44,288 nt of DNA from Bryobacterales bacterium. GTDB taxonomy: Bacteria; Acidobacteriota; Terriglobia; Bryobacterales; Bryobacteraceae. Within the stretch, counting starts at the first letter, position 1, and every line of letters begins with the position of its first letter. A model generated the notes under the pieces. That model was not told where the DNA came from. It ran no database searches and was given only the letters and a program-made list of their open reading frames with translations. The stretch is from NCBI GenBank assembly GCA_003136675.1, contig PLFE01000190.1, forward strand, positions 1-44,288, in the 5' to 3' direction. A program made the translations under genes and the position numbers. Positions 7,192 to 14,064 of this stretch are shown in pieces.

Positions 7192-9390
7192 TTAGTTCAC
7201 GGTCTGCGTAATGGCGGGCGAGGTACTGGGCGCGTCGCCCGAGTCGCCACCATAGGCCGCAGTGAGGGAGTGCTGGCCGGCGGTGAGCGTCGAGACGCCG
7301 AGAGTTGCGATTCCGTTGCTGAGCGCGGCGGTGCCCATCGAGGTGGTTCCGTGATAGAAGGTGACCGTACCGGTGGCTGTTGAGGGGGAGACCGCCGCGG
7401 TCAACGTTACGGTTTGGTTGAGGTTCGATGGATTGGGGGACGAGGTGAGCGTGATGGTGGTGGTGGCCTTGACGATCTGGACCCAGGCGGGGGAATTGCT
7501 CCCCGCGTAATTGCCGTCTCCGCTGTACACGGCTGTGATCGAGTGGGAACCAGTTGGGAGAGCCGTGGTCGCGAGGGTCGCGAACCCGTTGCCGACCGTG
7601 GCTTTACCCAGAGCCGTGGAGCCGTGGTAGAAGGTAACGGTTCCGGTGGCTGTGGTGGAAGAAACGGATGCCGTGAACGTGACGGTTTGGCCCAGGTTGG
7701 AGGGGTCGGGGGAAGAAGTGAGTCCGGTGAAGGTTGCGGCTCGGTTGACGGTTTGGGTCAACGGGAGTGACGTGCTCCGAGGGTAGGTGCTATCACCGCT
7801 GTAGAGAGCGATTAGCGAGTCAGTGCCTCCAGGGAGGGTGGCTATTTTCAGCTTGGCGACTCCGTTGTTTAGAGCGATCTGTCCCAGCGCGGCGGCGCCG
7901 CTGTAGAATGACACCGTGCCGGTAGCCGCCGTCGGCGAAACTTCGGCAGTCAGCGTGAGTTTTTGGCCATAGGTTGAAGGGTTCAGAGACGAAAGCAACG
8001 CCGTTGACGACACCACGGCCGGGGCGCCGAGCAGGATCGTAGCGCCCGCGCCCAGGCCGGCGATGTCCGCCCTGCCGTCCCCGTTGAAGTCACCCACCGC
8101 GACCGAGGAGACTTCGGGGAGATAGATCACTTCCGTCTGGAAGGTGCCATCGCCGTTTCCCAGGAGAACTCCCGTGCCAACGTTGTTGGCGAGGGCGATG
8201 TCGGCCTTACCGTCTCCATTGAAATCCCCAGATGCAGCCCAGGAAGGGTCGCCCGGGGCTCCAAAAATCGCGGCTGGCTGGAAGGTGCCATCGCCGTTGC
8301 CGAGAAGCACACTCACACCGTCCTGGTTGGATATGGCGACGTCGAGGTTGCCGTCCTGGTTGAAATCTTCCACTACGACGGAGGTACTGTCATAGCCAAC
8401 GACCGGGAAGCCAACGGCCTGCTGGAAGGTTCCGTCGCCGTTCCCGAGCAAGATGCTCACGTCATAGCCGTTCGAGTTGGAAACCGCAAGGTCTGCTTTC
8501 CCATCGTTGTTGAAATCTCCGACGGCGACGGAGAGGGGGAAACTGCCGACCGCGTAGTTCACAGGCGGCTGGAAATTGCCATTACCATCGCCGAGAAGCA
8601 CGCTGACGGTTTCGGTCTGGCTGTCGGCGACTGCCAGGTCTGCTTTACCATCCCCGTTGAAGTCTGCGACCGCAATCGAGACGGCCACGTTGAGGATTCC
8701 GACGTCGAAGTTGACAGCAGGCTGGAACGAGCCGTCGCCATTGCCCAACAGCAAGCTCATGCTGTCGCTCAAAGCGTTGCCGACAACCAGGTCTGGAATT
8801 CCGTCACCGTTGAAGTCGCCCACCGCTACCGATTGGGCGATGGAGCCGGAAGGGAGCGGGTAGACCGCTACGGCTTGAAACGTCCCGTCGCCGTTGCCGA
8901 GAAGGACGCCTACACTGTCGCTGTTGTCGGAGAAAGCGAAATCTTCTTTTCCGTCCCCGTTGAAGTCGCCGAGTGCCCCGGAATTGGGGCCGAGGTTGGT
9001 GGGGGATATCAGGGCCGCCCCGAACCCGTAGCCGGGAACGGTGTTGACAGTATGCGTCAACACCGCGGAGGTGCTTGGGGCATAGGTGCCGTCTCCGCCG
9101 TAATAGGCTTTCAGCGGCTGCGCACCAAAAGGCAGAAGAATGGTGGAGAGCTTCGCCTTTCCGTTCGCGATAGGTTCGGTCTCGAGCACCGTTGTTCCGG
9201 AGTAGAATGTCACGGTCCCGGTGGCGGCCGTGGGCGTTAGGCTTGCCGTGAGAGTGACTGATTTTCCGTAAGTTGCGGGGTTTTTGGAACTGGTAAGGGT
9301 GACGCTGGATGGCGTCGATCCGGCGAAGACCGGTAGGGTGAGAATCAGCGGAATCGAGAGTCTCAGTGCCGCGCTTGTGGTTGGGGACAT
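7192..9390 (-). CDS. Exported FG-GAP beta-propeller with four Ig-like domains
   Basis: 732 residues. A signal peptide (about 1-24) precedes one bacterial Ig-like domain (SVTLTSSKNPATYGK...). Then come seven FG-GAP/VCBS units, each with a calcium-type loop such as GDFNGDGKADLAV followed by a VLLGNGDGTFQ turn, which is the right number for a closed seven-bladed propeller. Three more Ig-like domains of the same type follow (each with TATGTVTFY). The chain ends in QTVN at a domain boundary with no visible anchor or sorting domain. Such proteins are exported and usually thought to act in adhesion or matrix binding; the ligand is unknown. The start is supported by AGGA 8 bp upstream of the ATG. Confidence 0.88.
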   Translation of the reverse strand: MSPTTSAALRLSIPLILTLPVFAGSTPSSVTLTSSKNPATYGKSVTLTASLTPTAATGTVTFYSGTTVLETEPIANGKAKLSTILLPFGAQPLKAYYGGDGTYAPSTSAVLTHTVNTVPGYGFGAALISPTNLGPNSGALGDFNGDGKEDFAFSDNSDSVGVLLGNGDGTFQAVAVYPLPSGSIAQSVAVGDFNGDGIPDLVVGNALSDSMSLLLGNGDGSFQPAVNFDVGILNVAVSIAVADFNGDGKADLAVADSQTETVSVLLGDGNGNFQPPVNYAVGSFPLSVAVGDFNNDGKADLAVSNSNGYDVSILLGNGDGTFQQAVGFPVVGYDSTSVVVEDFNQDGNLDVAISNQDGVSVLLGNGDGTFQPAAIFGAPGDPSWAASGDFNGDGKADIALANNVGTGVLLGNGDGTFQTEVIYLPEVSSVAVGDFNGDGRADIAGLGAGATILLGAPAVVSSTALLSSLNPSTYGQKLTLTAEVSPTAATGTVSFYSGAAALGQIALNNGVAKLKIATLPGGTDSLIALYSGDSTYPRSTSLPLTQTVNRAATFTGLTSSPDPSNLGQTVTFTASVSSTTATGTVTFYHGSTALGKATVGNGFATLATTALPTGSHSITAVYSGDGNYAGSNSPAWVQIVKATTTITLTSSPNPSNLNQTVTLTAAVSPSTATGTVTFYHGTTSMGTAALSNGIATLGVSTLTAGQHSLTAAYGGDSGDAPSTSPAITQTVN

Positions 9391-9459
9391 ACTTATCCTG
9401 TGTCGTGTGAAACTCTACCACGCCTTCACGCGCGCGTTCGTAACGTTTTGTCTTCGATC

Positions 9460-10131
9460 CTAACTGCCCAGATACTCTTTGAGTCTGGCCGCGGTCCGCT
9501 GGAAAGCGTCCGAATAGGATTCGGCGTTGTAGTGTTTCCCGCCCTTGATAAAGTCATGATCGGTGTTGGGGTAAGTGACGAGTTCGAAAGGGAGACTGGC
9601 GGCGGTTGCCGCGGCGGCCAGGGTGTGGGCCTTGCCGATGGTGCAGCAATCGCGGAAGGTGTCTTTCTCGCCCGCGAACATGAGCACCGGGACCTTTAAC
9701 CTGCCGACGAAGCCCGGCACGTCCTTGATGAAAGTGGTTGCTGGATACCAGACCACGGCTCCGGCCACCAGGTCGGGCCATTGGGTGCCGTAGTAAAGCG
9801 ACAAGCCGCCGCCGAGCGAGAAGCTCACGAGCGCGACTTTGCCGGGAAGCGCGTGAGGCATTTGCAGGGCCTGCTGGATGGCTGTTTTCAATCCGTCGCC
9901 ATGGGTGCCTTCCATGGGATTGCCATCGAACAGAACCACGTCGTAGCCGAGTTGGGCAAGTTCGCGCGAGACGGCGGCGTAGTGCTCCGGGCCCGACATG
10001 CCCGAGGCGACAACGACGACGCGCGCCTTACCCTGGGGCGGCGGGAACTCCTGTTGGGCGTGGGCGATGGAGGTTGCGGAGAGGAGGGCGAATAGAGTAA
10101 GAAATGTGTTCCGGCGCGAATGGCAAATCAC
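9460..10131 (-). CDS. Exported dienelactone-hydrolase-like alpha/beta hydrolase
   Basis: 223 residues starting at GTG 10131; no ATG is available in a sensible place. A signal peptide (TLFALLSATSIAHAQ, about 1-25) is followed by a compact alpha/beta-hydrolase. The likely nucleophile is Ser in VSFSLGGG, the acid Asp in AGEKDTFRD, and the base His in NTDHDF. The size and order match dienelactone hydrolases, although the usual active-site Cys is replaced by Ser. The substrate is unknown. A TATAAT at 10138-10143 ends 6 bp before the GTG, so transcription may begin at the start codon. The divergent beta-propeller gene starts at 10221. Confidence 0.82.
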   Translation of the reverse strand: MICHSRRNTFLTLFALLSATSIAHAQQEFPPPQGKARVVVVASGMSGPEHYAAVSRELAQLGYDVVLFDGNPMEGTHGDGLKTAIQQALQMPHALPGKVALVSFSLGGGLSLYYGTQWPDLVAGAVVWYPATTFIKDVPGFVGRLKVPVLMFAGEKDTFRDCCTIGKAHTLAAAATAASLPFELVTYPNTDHDFIKGGKHYNAESYSDAFQRTAARLKEYLGS

Positions 10132-10137
10132 GGATTG

Positions 10138-10143
10138 ATTATA
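10138..10143 (-). promoter_or_regulatory. TATAAT -10 element before the dienelactone-hydrolase-like gene
   Basis: A perfect -10 hexamer on the minus strand with 6 bp between it and GTG 10131. No convincing -35 is seen. It is the second case in this window of a -10 placed almost on a start codon. Confidence 0.38.
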
Positions 10144-10220
10144 AGCGGTGCGGAAGCCGCGTCCGTGCGGATGAGGATAATGGAATCCGTAATAGACTTT
10201 TCTTTCGAGGGCTTTTCTTC

Positions 10221-12020
10221 ATGAGTATTTGCAAGTCTGGTGTTGCCGGAATCGTGGCGCTCTCCTTGTTCAGTCTTTGCCGGGCTCAGGTGGGGGTGAT
10301 CACCACGGTAGCGGGCAATGGAGTGCAGGGTGTTTCCTCGGGGGATGGCGGGCCCGCGACCAGCGCCGGAATCGGGGGACCCGCGGGTGTCGCGGTGGAT
10401 GCGACGGGGAACCTCTATATAGCGGATTCGTTCAACAGCCGCATCCGGAAGGTGAATACGTCCGGGATCATTTCCACTTATGCGGGCGGTGGTTCACCAA
10501 CAGGCATTGGCGACGGCGGGCCCGCCACCAGCGCCACGCTCTTCCTGATCGGAAGCCAGGCGCACTCGGGCATCGCGCTCGATAGCGCAGGCAATCTGTA
10601 CATCGCGGATTCGGGGCACGGGCGCATCCGGAAAGTGGATACGGGCGGAATCATCACCACGGTGGCGGGCAACGGAACCACCGGGTTCTCGGGCGATGGC
10701 GGAGCGGCCATCAGCGCTCAACTGAACACTCCGTCGGGCGTAGCGGTGGATAGCGCGGGGAACCTTTACATCTGCGATCAGGGGAACGGCCGCATTCGCA
10801 AAGTGAATACCAGCGGGGGAATCACGACGATTGTGGGAACCGGAAACGGCTTCACGTTGGGTGACGGCGGCCCGGCGACGAGCGCGCAACTGGCGAATCC
10901 GCAGGATGTGGCTGTAGATAGCGCGGGGAACATTTATATCGCCGACCTGGGCAACAACCGAATCCGGAAGGTGACGGCGGGAATCATCAGCTCCATTCTG
11001 ACGGAGGGTTTTGGGAATTGCGGGGGGCCGCTTCCGGCGGCAAGTTCCGATGTGGGCTTTGGCGTCGGCCTGGCGCTCGATAGCGCGGGTGATCTGTACA
11101 TTGCGGATCACTTCTCCGATTGCGTTCACCAGTTGAACACTACCGGAACGGTGGCCACGGTAGCGGGAGGCGGTACGAATAATCCGGGCGACGGAGGACC
11201 GGCAACCAGCGCGGAGCTTGGCCCTGTTGACGCGGTAGCGCTCGATAGCGCGGGGAACCTTTACATTGCGGAAAGCGGCTTCAGCCGGGTCCGCAAGGTG
11301 ACGAGCGCGGTGTCAGTTGCGCCTCCAGTGATCAGCGCGGGGGGAATTACGAATGCGGCCAGCTTTGCGACTTCGGTTGCGCCGGGAAGCATTGTGGCGG
11401 TTTTCGGCACGTTTCCCATCGCCAGCGCGACGTTATCCAGTTTTCCGCTTCCCACGGCGGTTGCGGGTGTTTCGCTTGAGTTCGGCAGCGCGCCGCTTGC
11501 GCCTTTATTCTACGGAGGGTCGAATCAGATCAATGCGCAGATTCCATGGGAACTGGCTGGAGAATCGCAGACCACGGTATCGGCCGCGCTGAATGGACAG
11601 GCGAGTGCGCCGCAAGCGGTGACTCTGGGGGCTACTGCGCCGGGGATCTTCATCGTCAACAGCCAAACCGCGCAAGGGGCCATTCTGGATTTGAACGATC
11701 AGTTGGTGAGCGCGACAAATCCGGCGGTGAAGGGGAAGTATGTGCAGATCTACTGCACGGGGCTGGGTCCGGTGTCGAACCAGCCCGCGACCGGCGCGCC
11801 CGCGCCGACCAGTCCGCTGGCGGAAACGACGTTTCAACCGGTGGTGACGATGGGCGGGATTGGGGCGACGGTGCAGTTCTCCGGGCTGACGCCGGGTGAA
11901 GTGGGCCTCTATCAGATCAATGCGCAGGTGCCCGCGGGGGCTCCGTCCGGTACGGCGCTGCCGCTGATCATTTCGATCAACGGCGTGACGTCGAATACGG
12001 CGACAATCGCCATCCAGTAG
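10221..12020 (+). CDS. Exported NHL-type beta-propeller with TIGR03437 C-terminus
   Basis: 599 residues from ATG 10221; GAGG lies about 11 bp upstream, and a signal peptide (VAGIVALSLFSLCRAQ) follows, whereas the longer in-frame extension has none. Six NHL-like blades are visible, four of them opening with GDGGPATSA or a close variant, and each having a core like VAVDSAGNLYIAD and a closing RIRKV strand. After residue ~385 comes the domain known as TIGR03437 (NAASFATSVAPGSIVAVFG, then YGGSNQINAQIPWELAG, YVQIYCTGLGPV and GLYQINAQVP). This combination is a hallmark of Solibacter-type Acidobacteriota. It is presumably exported; the function is unknown. Confidence 0.9.
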   Translation: MSICKSGVAGIVALSLFSLCRAQVGVITTVAGNGVQGVSSGDGGPATSAGIGGPAGVAVDATGNLYIADSFNSRIRKVNTSGIISTYAGGGSPTGIGDGGPATSATLFLIGSQAHSGIALDSAGNLYIADSGHGRIRKVDTGGIITTVAGNGTTGFSGDGGAAISAQLNTPSGVAVDSAGNLYICDQGNGRIRKVNTSGGITTIVGTGNGFTLGDGGPATSAQLANPQDVAVDSAGNIYIADLGNNRIRKVTAGIISSILTEGFGNCGGPLPAASSDVGFGVGLALDSAGDLYIADHFSDCVHQLNTTGTVATVAGGGTNNPGDGGPATSAELGPVDAVALDSAGNLYIAESGFSRVRKVTSAVSVAPPVISAGGITNAASFATSVAPGSIVAVFGTFPIASATLSSFPLPTAVAGVSLEFGSAPLAPLFYGGSNQINAQIPWELAGESQTTVSAALNGQASAPQAVTLGATAPGIFIVNSQTAQGAILDLNDQLVSATNPAVKGKYVQIYCTGLGPVSNQPATGAPAPTSPLAETTFQPVVTMGGIGATVQFSGLTPGEVGLYQINAQVPAGAPSGTALPLIISINGVTSNTATIAIQ

Positions 12021-12026
12021 GTCCGG

Positions 12027-12392
12027 CTACATGTTGTAGAAGAACTCTTCGTAAACGATTTTGCCGTCGGCGACTTTGTAAACGGCGACCTCTTCCATCT
12101 GGAAGCGCTTTGCCTGGGGCTTGAAGGTGACTTCCATTTTGAACGTAACGGCGAAGTGCGCGCCGGCGACCAGCGGACCTTCGACGAGGGTGGAATGAAC
12201 TTCGTGATTCTCGCTCCACCACTGGGCTTTGCCCTTGACGGCGTCGAGGCCTTTCGATTCGCGGGATCCGCCGGGAGGGGCGCCGGCCTCCATACTGACG
12301 ATGTCGTTTGAGTAGAGGGTTTCGATGGCCTCATAGAACTTGCCATCGGAGCAAAGTTTCACGAGCGTTTGGGCGATTTCCTGAGTAGTCAT
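12027..12392 (-). CDS. SnoaL-like / NTF2-fold protein
   Basis: 121 residues with no signal peptide. The pattern is that of the SnoaL/NTF2-like fold: an N-terminal helix (TTQEIAQTLVKLCSDGKFYEAIETLY), a helix-strand core with AVKGKAQWW, and long C-terminal strands (FAVTFKMEVTFK, then VAVYKVADGKIVYEEFFY). Family members include isomerases, hydrolases and many uncharacterised single-domain proteins, so the reaction cannot be assigned. It converges with the beta-propeller gene (6 bp between stops) and diverges from the DinB-like gene. Confidence 0.8.
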   Translation of the reverse strand: MTTQEIAQTLVKLCSDGKFYEAIETLYSNDIVSMEAGAPPGGSRESKGLDAVKGKAQWWSENHEVHSTLVEGPLVAGAHFAVTFKMEVTFKPQAKRFQMEEVAVYKVADGKIVYEEFFYNM

Positions 12393-12447
12393 AAGGGGTT
12401 CCCATACGCTATCACAGCCACATGAATTCGGTGTTAGAATTTTTCAA

Positions 12448-13083
12448 ATGAGATTCACAGCAGCAGCGCTATGCCTGATCGGCATGGCGAGCGCGGCCGG
12501 TTTGACCGCCGCGGATAACGGACGCCTGACGGATGCCGAACGGGCGTATCTGGTGGAGCAACTCGAACAATCGAAGAAGGACGTGCTGGCGAGCATTGCA
12601 GGGCTGACGCCGGCGCAGTGGACCTTTAAAGCGGGTCCGGACCGTTGGTCCGTCGAGCAGTGCGCGGAACATATTGTGCTGGCGGAGGGCTACATTTTCG
12701 GAGGGTCGCAGAAGCTTCTGGAAACTCCGGCGGTGCCGCGGCCAGCCGCATCGAATACGGAAATGGATCACAAACTGGTGACTGGGGTAGAGGACCGGAG
12801 TCATAAACTGAGCGCGCCGGAGCCGCTGGTGCCGGCTGGAAAATTCGCCACCCCGGAAGAGGCGGCCAAGGCGTTTAAAGAAGCGCGGGACGCCAGCATC
12901 GCATATGCCAAGACCACCGATGCCGAATTGCGCGTACATGTGGGACCGGGTCCGGCGGGACCGATTGACGCCTATCAACTGCTTTTGCTCATGGCGTCGC
13001 ACTCGGTACGGCATACCCTGCAGATTCGGGAAGTGGAGGCGAATCCGAATTTTCCGAAGGCCAGCGCGAGTTTGTGGAAGTGA
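12448..13083 (+). CDS. Exported DinB-like protein
   Basis: 211 residues: signal peptide about 1-22 (AAALCLIGMASAAGLTAA), then a DinB/YfiT-type four-helix bundle. Metal-ligand candidates are His in CAEHIVLAE (about residue 74) and the C-terminal pair in ASHSVRHTLQI. DinB-superfamily proteins bind a divalent metal and some are thiol transferases; no reaction can be stated here. An exported form is unusual but recurs in Acidobacteriota from memory. A TAGAAT at 12435-12440 just before the ATG could be a -10, with the same close spacing noted for two hydrolases. Confidence 0.82.
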   Translation: MRFTAAALCLIGMASAAGLTAADNGRLTDAERAYLVEQLEQSKKDVLASIAGLTPAQWTFKAGPDRWSVEQCAEHIVLAEGYIFGGSQKLLETPAVPRPAASNTEMDHKLVTGVEDRSHKLSAPEPLVPAGKFATPEEAAKAFKEARDASIAYAKTTDAELRVHVGPGPAGPIDAYQLLLLMASHSVRHTLQIREVEANPNFPKASASLWK

Positions 13084-13176
13084 CGCGCTTTTAATGGCCT
13101 GCTCATTTGCCCTTAAGAATCGGGCGCGTCTCTCTTAGTGAAGGCAGCGAGACTGCTTCATAAAGAGGAAAACAAA

Positions 13177-13359
13177 ATGAACAAGCTAACGATGGCAGCA
13201 GTGGGTCTTTCGATGTTGGTGGGTTCGGCATTCGCCGCGGCCCCGCAGGCGGCCACGACTGCCCCGACGACCAAGGCTTCGACCAAGAAAGCCGTGAAGA
13301 AGAACGTGAAAGTAAAGAAGGCTCCGGCCGCCAAGACGGTGACCGCGCCTGCCAAGTAG
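13177..13359 (+). CDS. Small exported lysine/alanine-rich peptide
   Basis: 60 residues. The start is well defined: ATG 13177 with AGAGGAA six bases upstream. Residues 1-20 form a clean signal peptide ending SAFA. The predicted 40-residue mature part has ten Lys and no acidic residue, in a Thr/Ala/Pro background (STKKAVKKNVKVKKAP), resembling the tails of histone-H1-like or DNA-condensing proteins, yet it is exported. A strong terminator follows at once, so it is its own transcription unit. The function is unknown; polyanion binding outside the cell is one possibility. Confidence 0.8.
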   Translation: MNKLTMAAVGLSMLVGSAFAAAPQAATTAPTTKASTKKAVKKNVKVKKAPAAKTVTAPAK

Positions 13360-13366
13360 TGTTTTC

Positions 13367-13399
13367 GGGGCGGACGGAAGGCGTCTGCCCCAGTTTTTT
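13367..13399 (+). terminator. Rho-independent terminator of the Lys-rich peptide gene
   Basis: A 10-bp stem (GGGGCGGACG with CGTCTGCCCC, one G-T pair), a 5-nt GAAGG loop, then AG and six Ts. It begins 8 bp after the stop codon. This is the clearest intrinsic terminator in the window. Confidence 0.9.
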
Positions 13400-13422
13400 C
13401 GTGGCGGATGACCCGACGGAGG

Positions 13423-13459
13423 ACATAGCCGCCGATGAATCGGATAAACGCAGATCCCA
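13423..13459 (+). repeat. 37-bp dispersed repeat, copy 2
   Basis: Identical over 37 bp to 2115-2151 and in the same orientation. It sits between the peptide terminator and the point where the toxin-gene fragment stops resembling its family. Confidence 0.85.
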
Positions 13460-13508
13460 CGACTGTCTTTGGCGGGGGCGGGTTCGTGTCGAGTAGAAGT
13501 CTGCTCAC
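13460..13508 (-). pseudogene. Truncated PIN-domain (VapC-like) toxin fragment
   Basis: Reading leftward, GTG at 13508 overlaps the antitoxin stop as GTGA and encodes VSRLLLDTN, the typical first strand and first acidic residue of PIN-domain toxins. After nine codons the reading turns into a Pro-rich stretch, and 22 bp later meets the 37-bp repeat; the rest of the ~130-residue toxin is missing. The call rests on a very short match plus its position behind an antitoxin, so it is tentative. Confidence 0.5.
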
Positions 13509-13644
13509 AGTTCGGACGCAGCGTTCGATTTTTCGCGCAGAGCATAGACGCCCTCGACGATGATTCGTCAACGGACCGGAAGTGACCGCTCTGGATCTCT
13601 TCCTGTACCAGGCGTTCGGTCTCTGGTTTGAGTTCGACGGTCAT
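13505..13644 (-). pseudogene. Frameshifted ParD/CopG-type antitoxin remnant
   Basis: From ATG 13644 the frame reads MTVELKPETERLVQEEIQSG then HFRSVDE, typical of short ParD/CopG-like antitoxins of PIN or RelE-type toxins. Right after this (near 13563) the family pattern continues in another frame as IIVEGVYALREKSNAASEL and stops at 13505. One lost base restores a 46-47-residue protein. The ATG lies 3 bp after the rhodanese stop on the same strand, so it may have been co-translated. Either a real pseudogene or a single-base sequence error. Confidence 0.7.
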
Positions 13645-13647
13645 GCT

Positions 13648-14001
13648 TTAGTAGCGCGGTACGGCCGGATCGATGAGCCGGCTCCAGGCGTCAATGCCGC
13701 CTTGCAGGCTTTGCGCGTTTTCGATGCCGTGATTGCGTAGCCATGCGGTGACGTGCAGGCTGCGGACGCCGTGGTGGCAAAACACGATGAGGGGTTTATC
13801 GTCGCTGAGGCGTTCCAGGGTTTGCAGGTGCTGCGGCACGGATCCCATGGGAATCAATTCCGCGCCGGGCAGGTGGGCGATGGCGTGCTCTTCGGGTTCC
13901 CGCACGTCGATCCAGGCAACGGACTCGCCGCGAGCGGCGATAGCGCCGGCTTCTTCCACGCTGATCTCGATGGGCGATGGGGACTGGCAACCTGAGTGCA
14001 T
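13648..14001 (-). CDS. Single-domain rhodanese-like sulfurtransferase
   Basis: 117 residues from ATG 14001; an open frame extends further upstream but has no family pattern. It is a complete rhodanese domain: WIDVREPEEHAIAHLPGA near residues 30-47, the active-site loop CHHGVRS with catalytic Cys75, and the closing NAQSLQGGIDAWS segment. The family moves sulfane sulfur onto thiol acceptors through a Cys persulfide; the six-residue loop fits sulfur rather than phosphatase chemistry. No signal peptide, so cytosolic. Its start region overlaps the promoter of the divergent propeller gene. Confidence 0.9.
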   Translation of the reverse strand: MHSGCQSPSPIEISVEEAGAIAARGESVAWIDVREPEEHAIAHLPGAELIPMGSVPQHLQTLERLSDDKPLIVFCHHGVRSLHVTAWLRNHGIENAQSLQGGIDAWSRLIDPAVPRY

Positions 14002-14011
14002 TGGATATAAT
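13984..14011 (+). promoter_or_regulatory. Promoter for the 14065 propeller gene
   Basis: -10 TATAAT at 14006-14011 with CTGGCA at 13984-13989 as a four-of-six -35 and a 16-bp spacer. It leaves a leader of about 47 nt before ATG 14065 and lies partly within the start of the divergent rhodanese gene. Confidence 0.5.
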
Positions 14012-14064
14012 CTTAGTCTGCTCGCCGATATCACGTTTTGATCAACCATTCTCATCGACCACAC

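Noticed and set aside
13460-13644. The 13186-13644 leftward frame as a real 152-residue gene
   Set aside because: Only its first 27 residues fit a family; the rest is the shifted antitoxin, the repeat and the antisense of the Lys-rich peptide gene.
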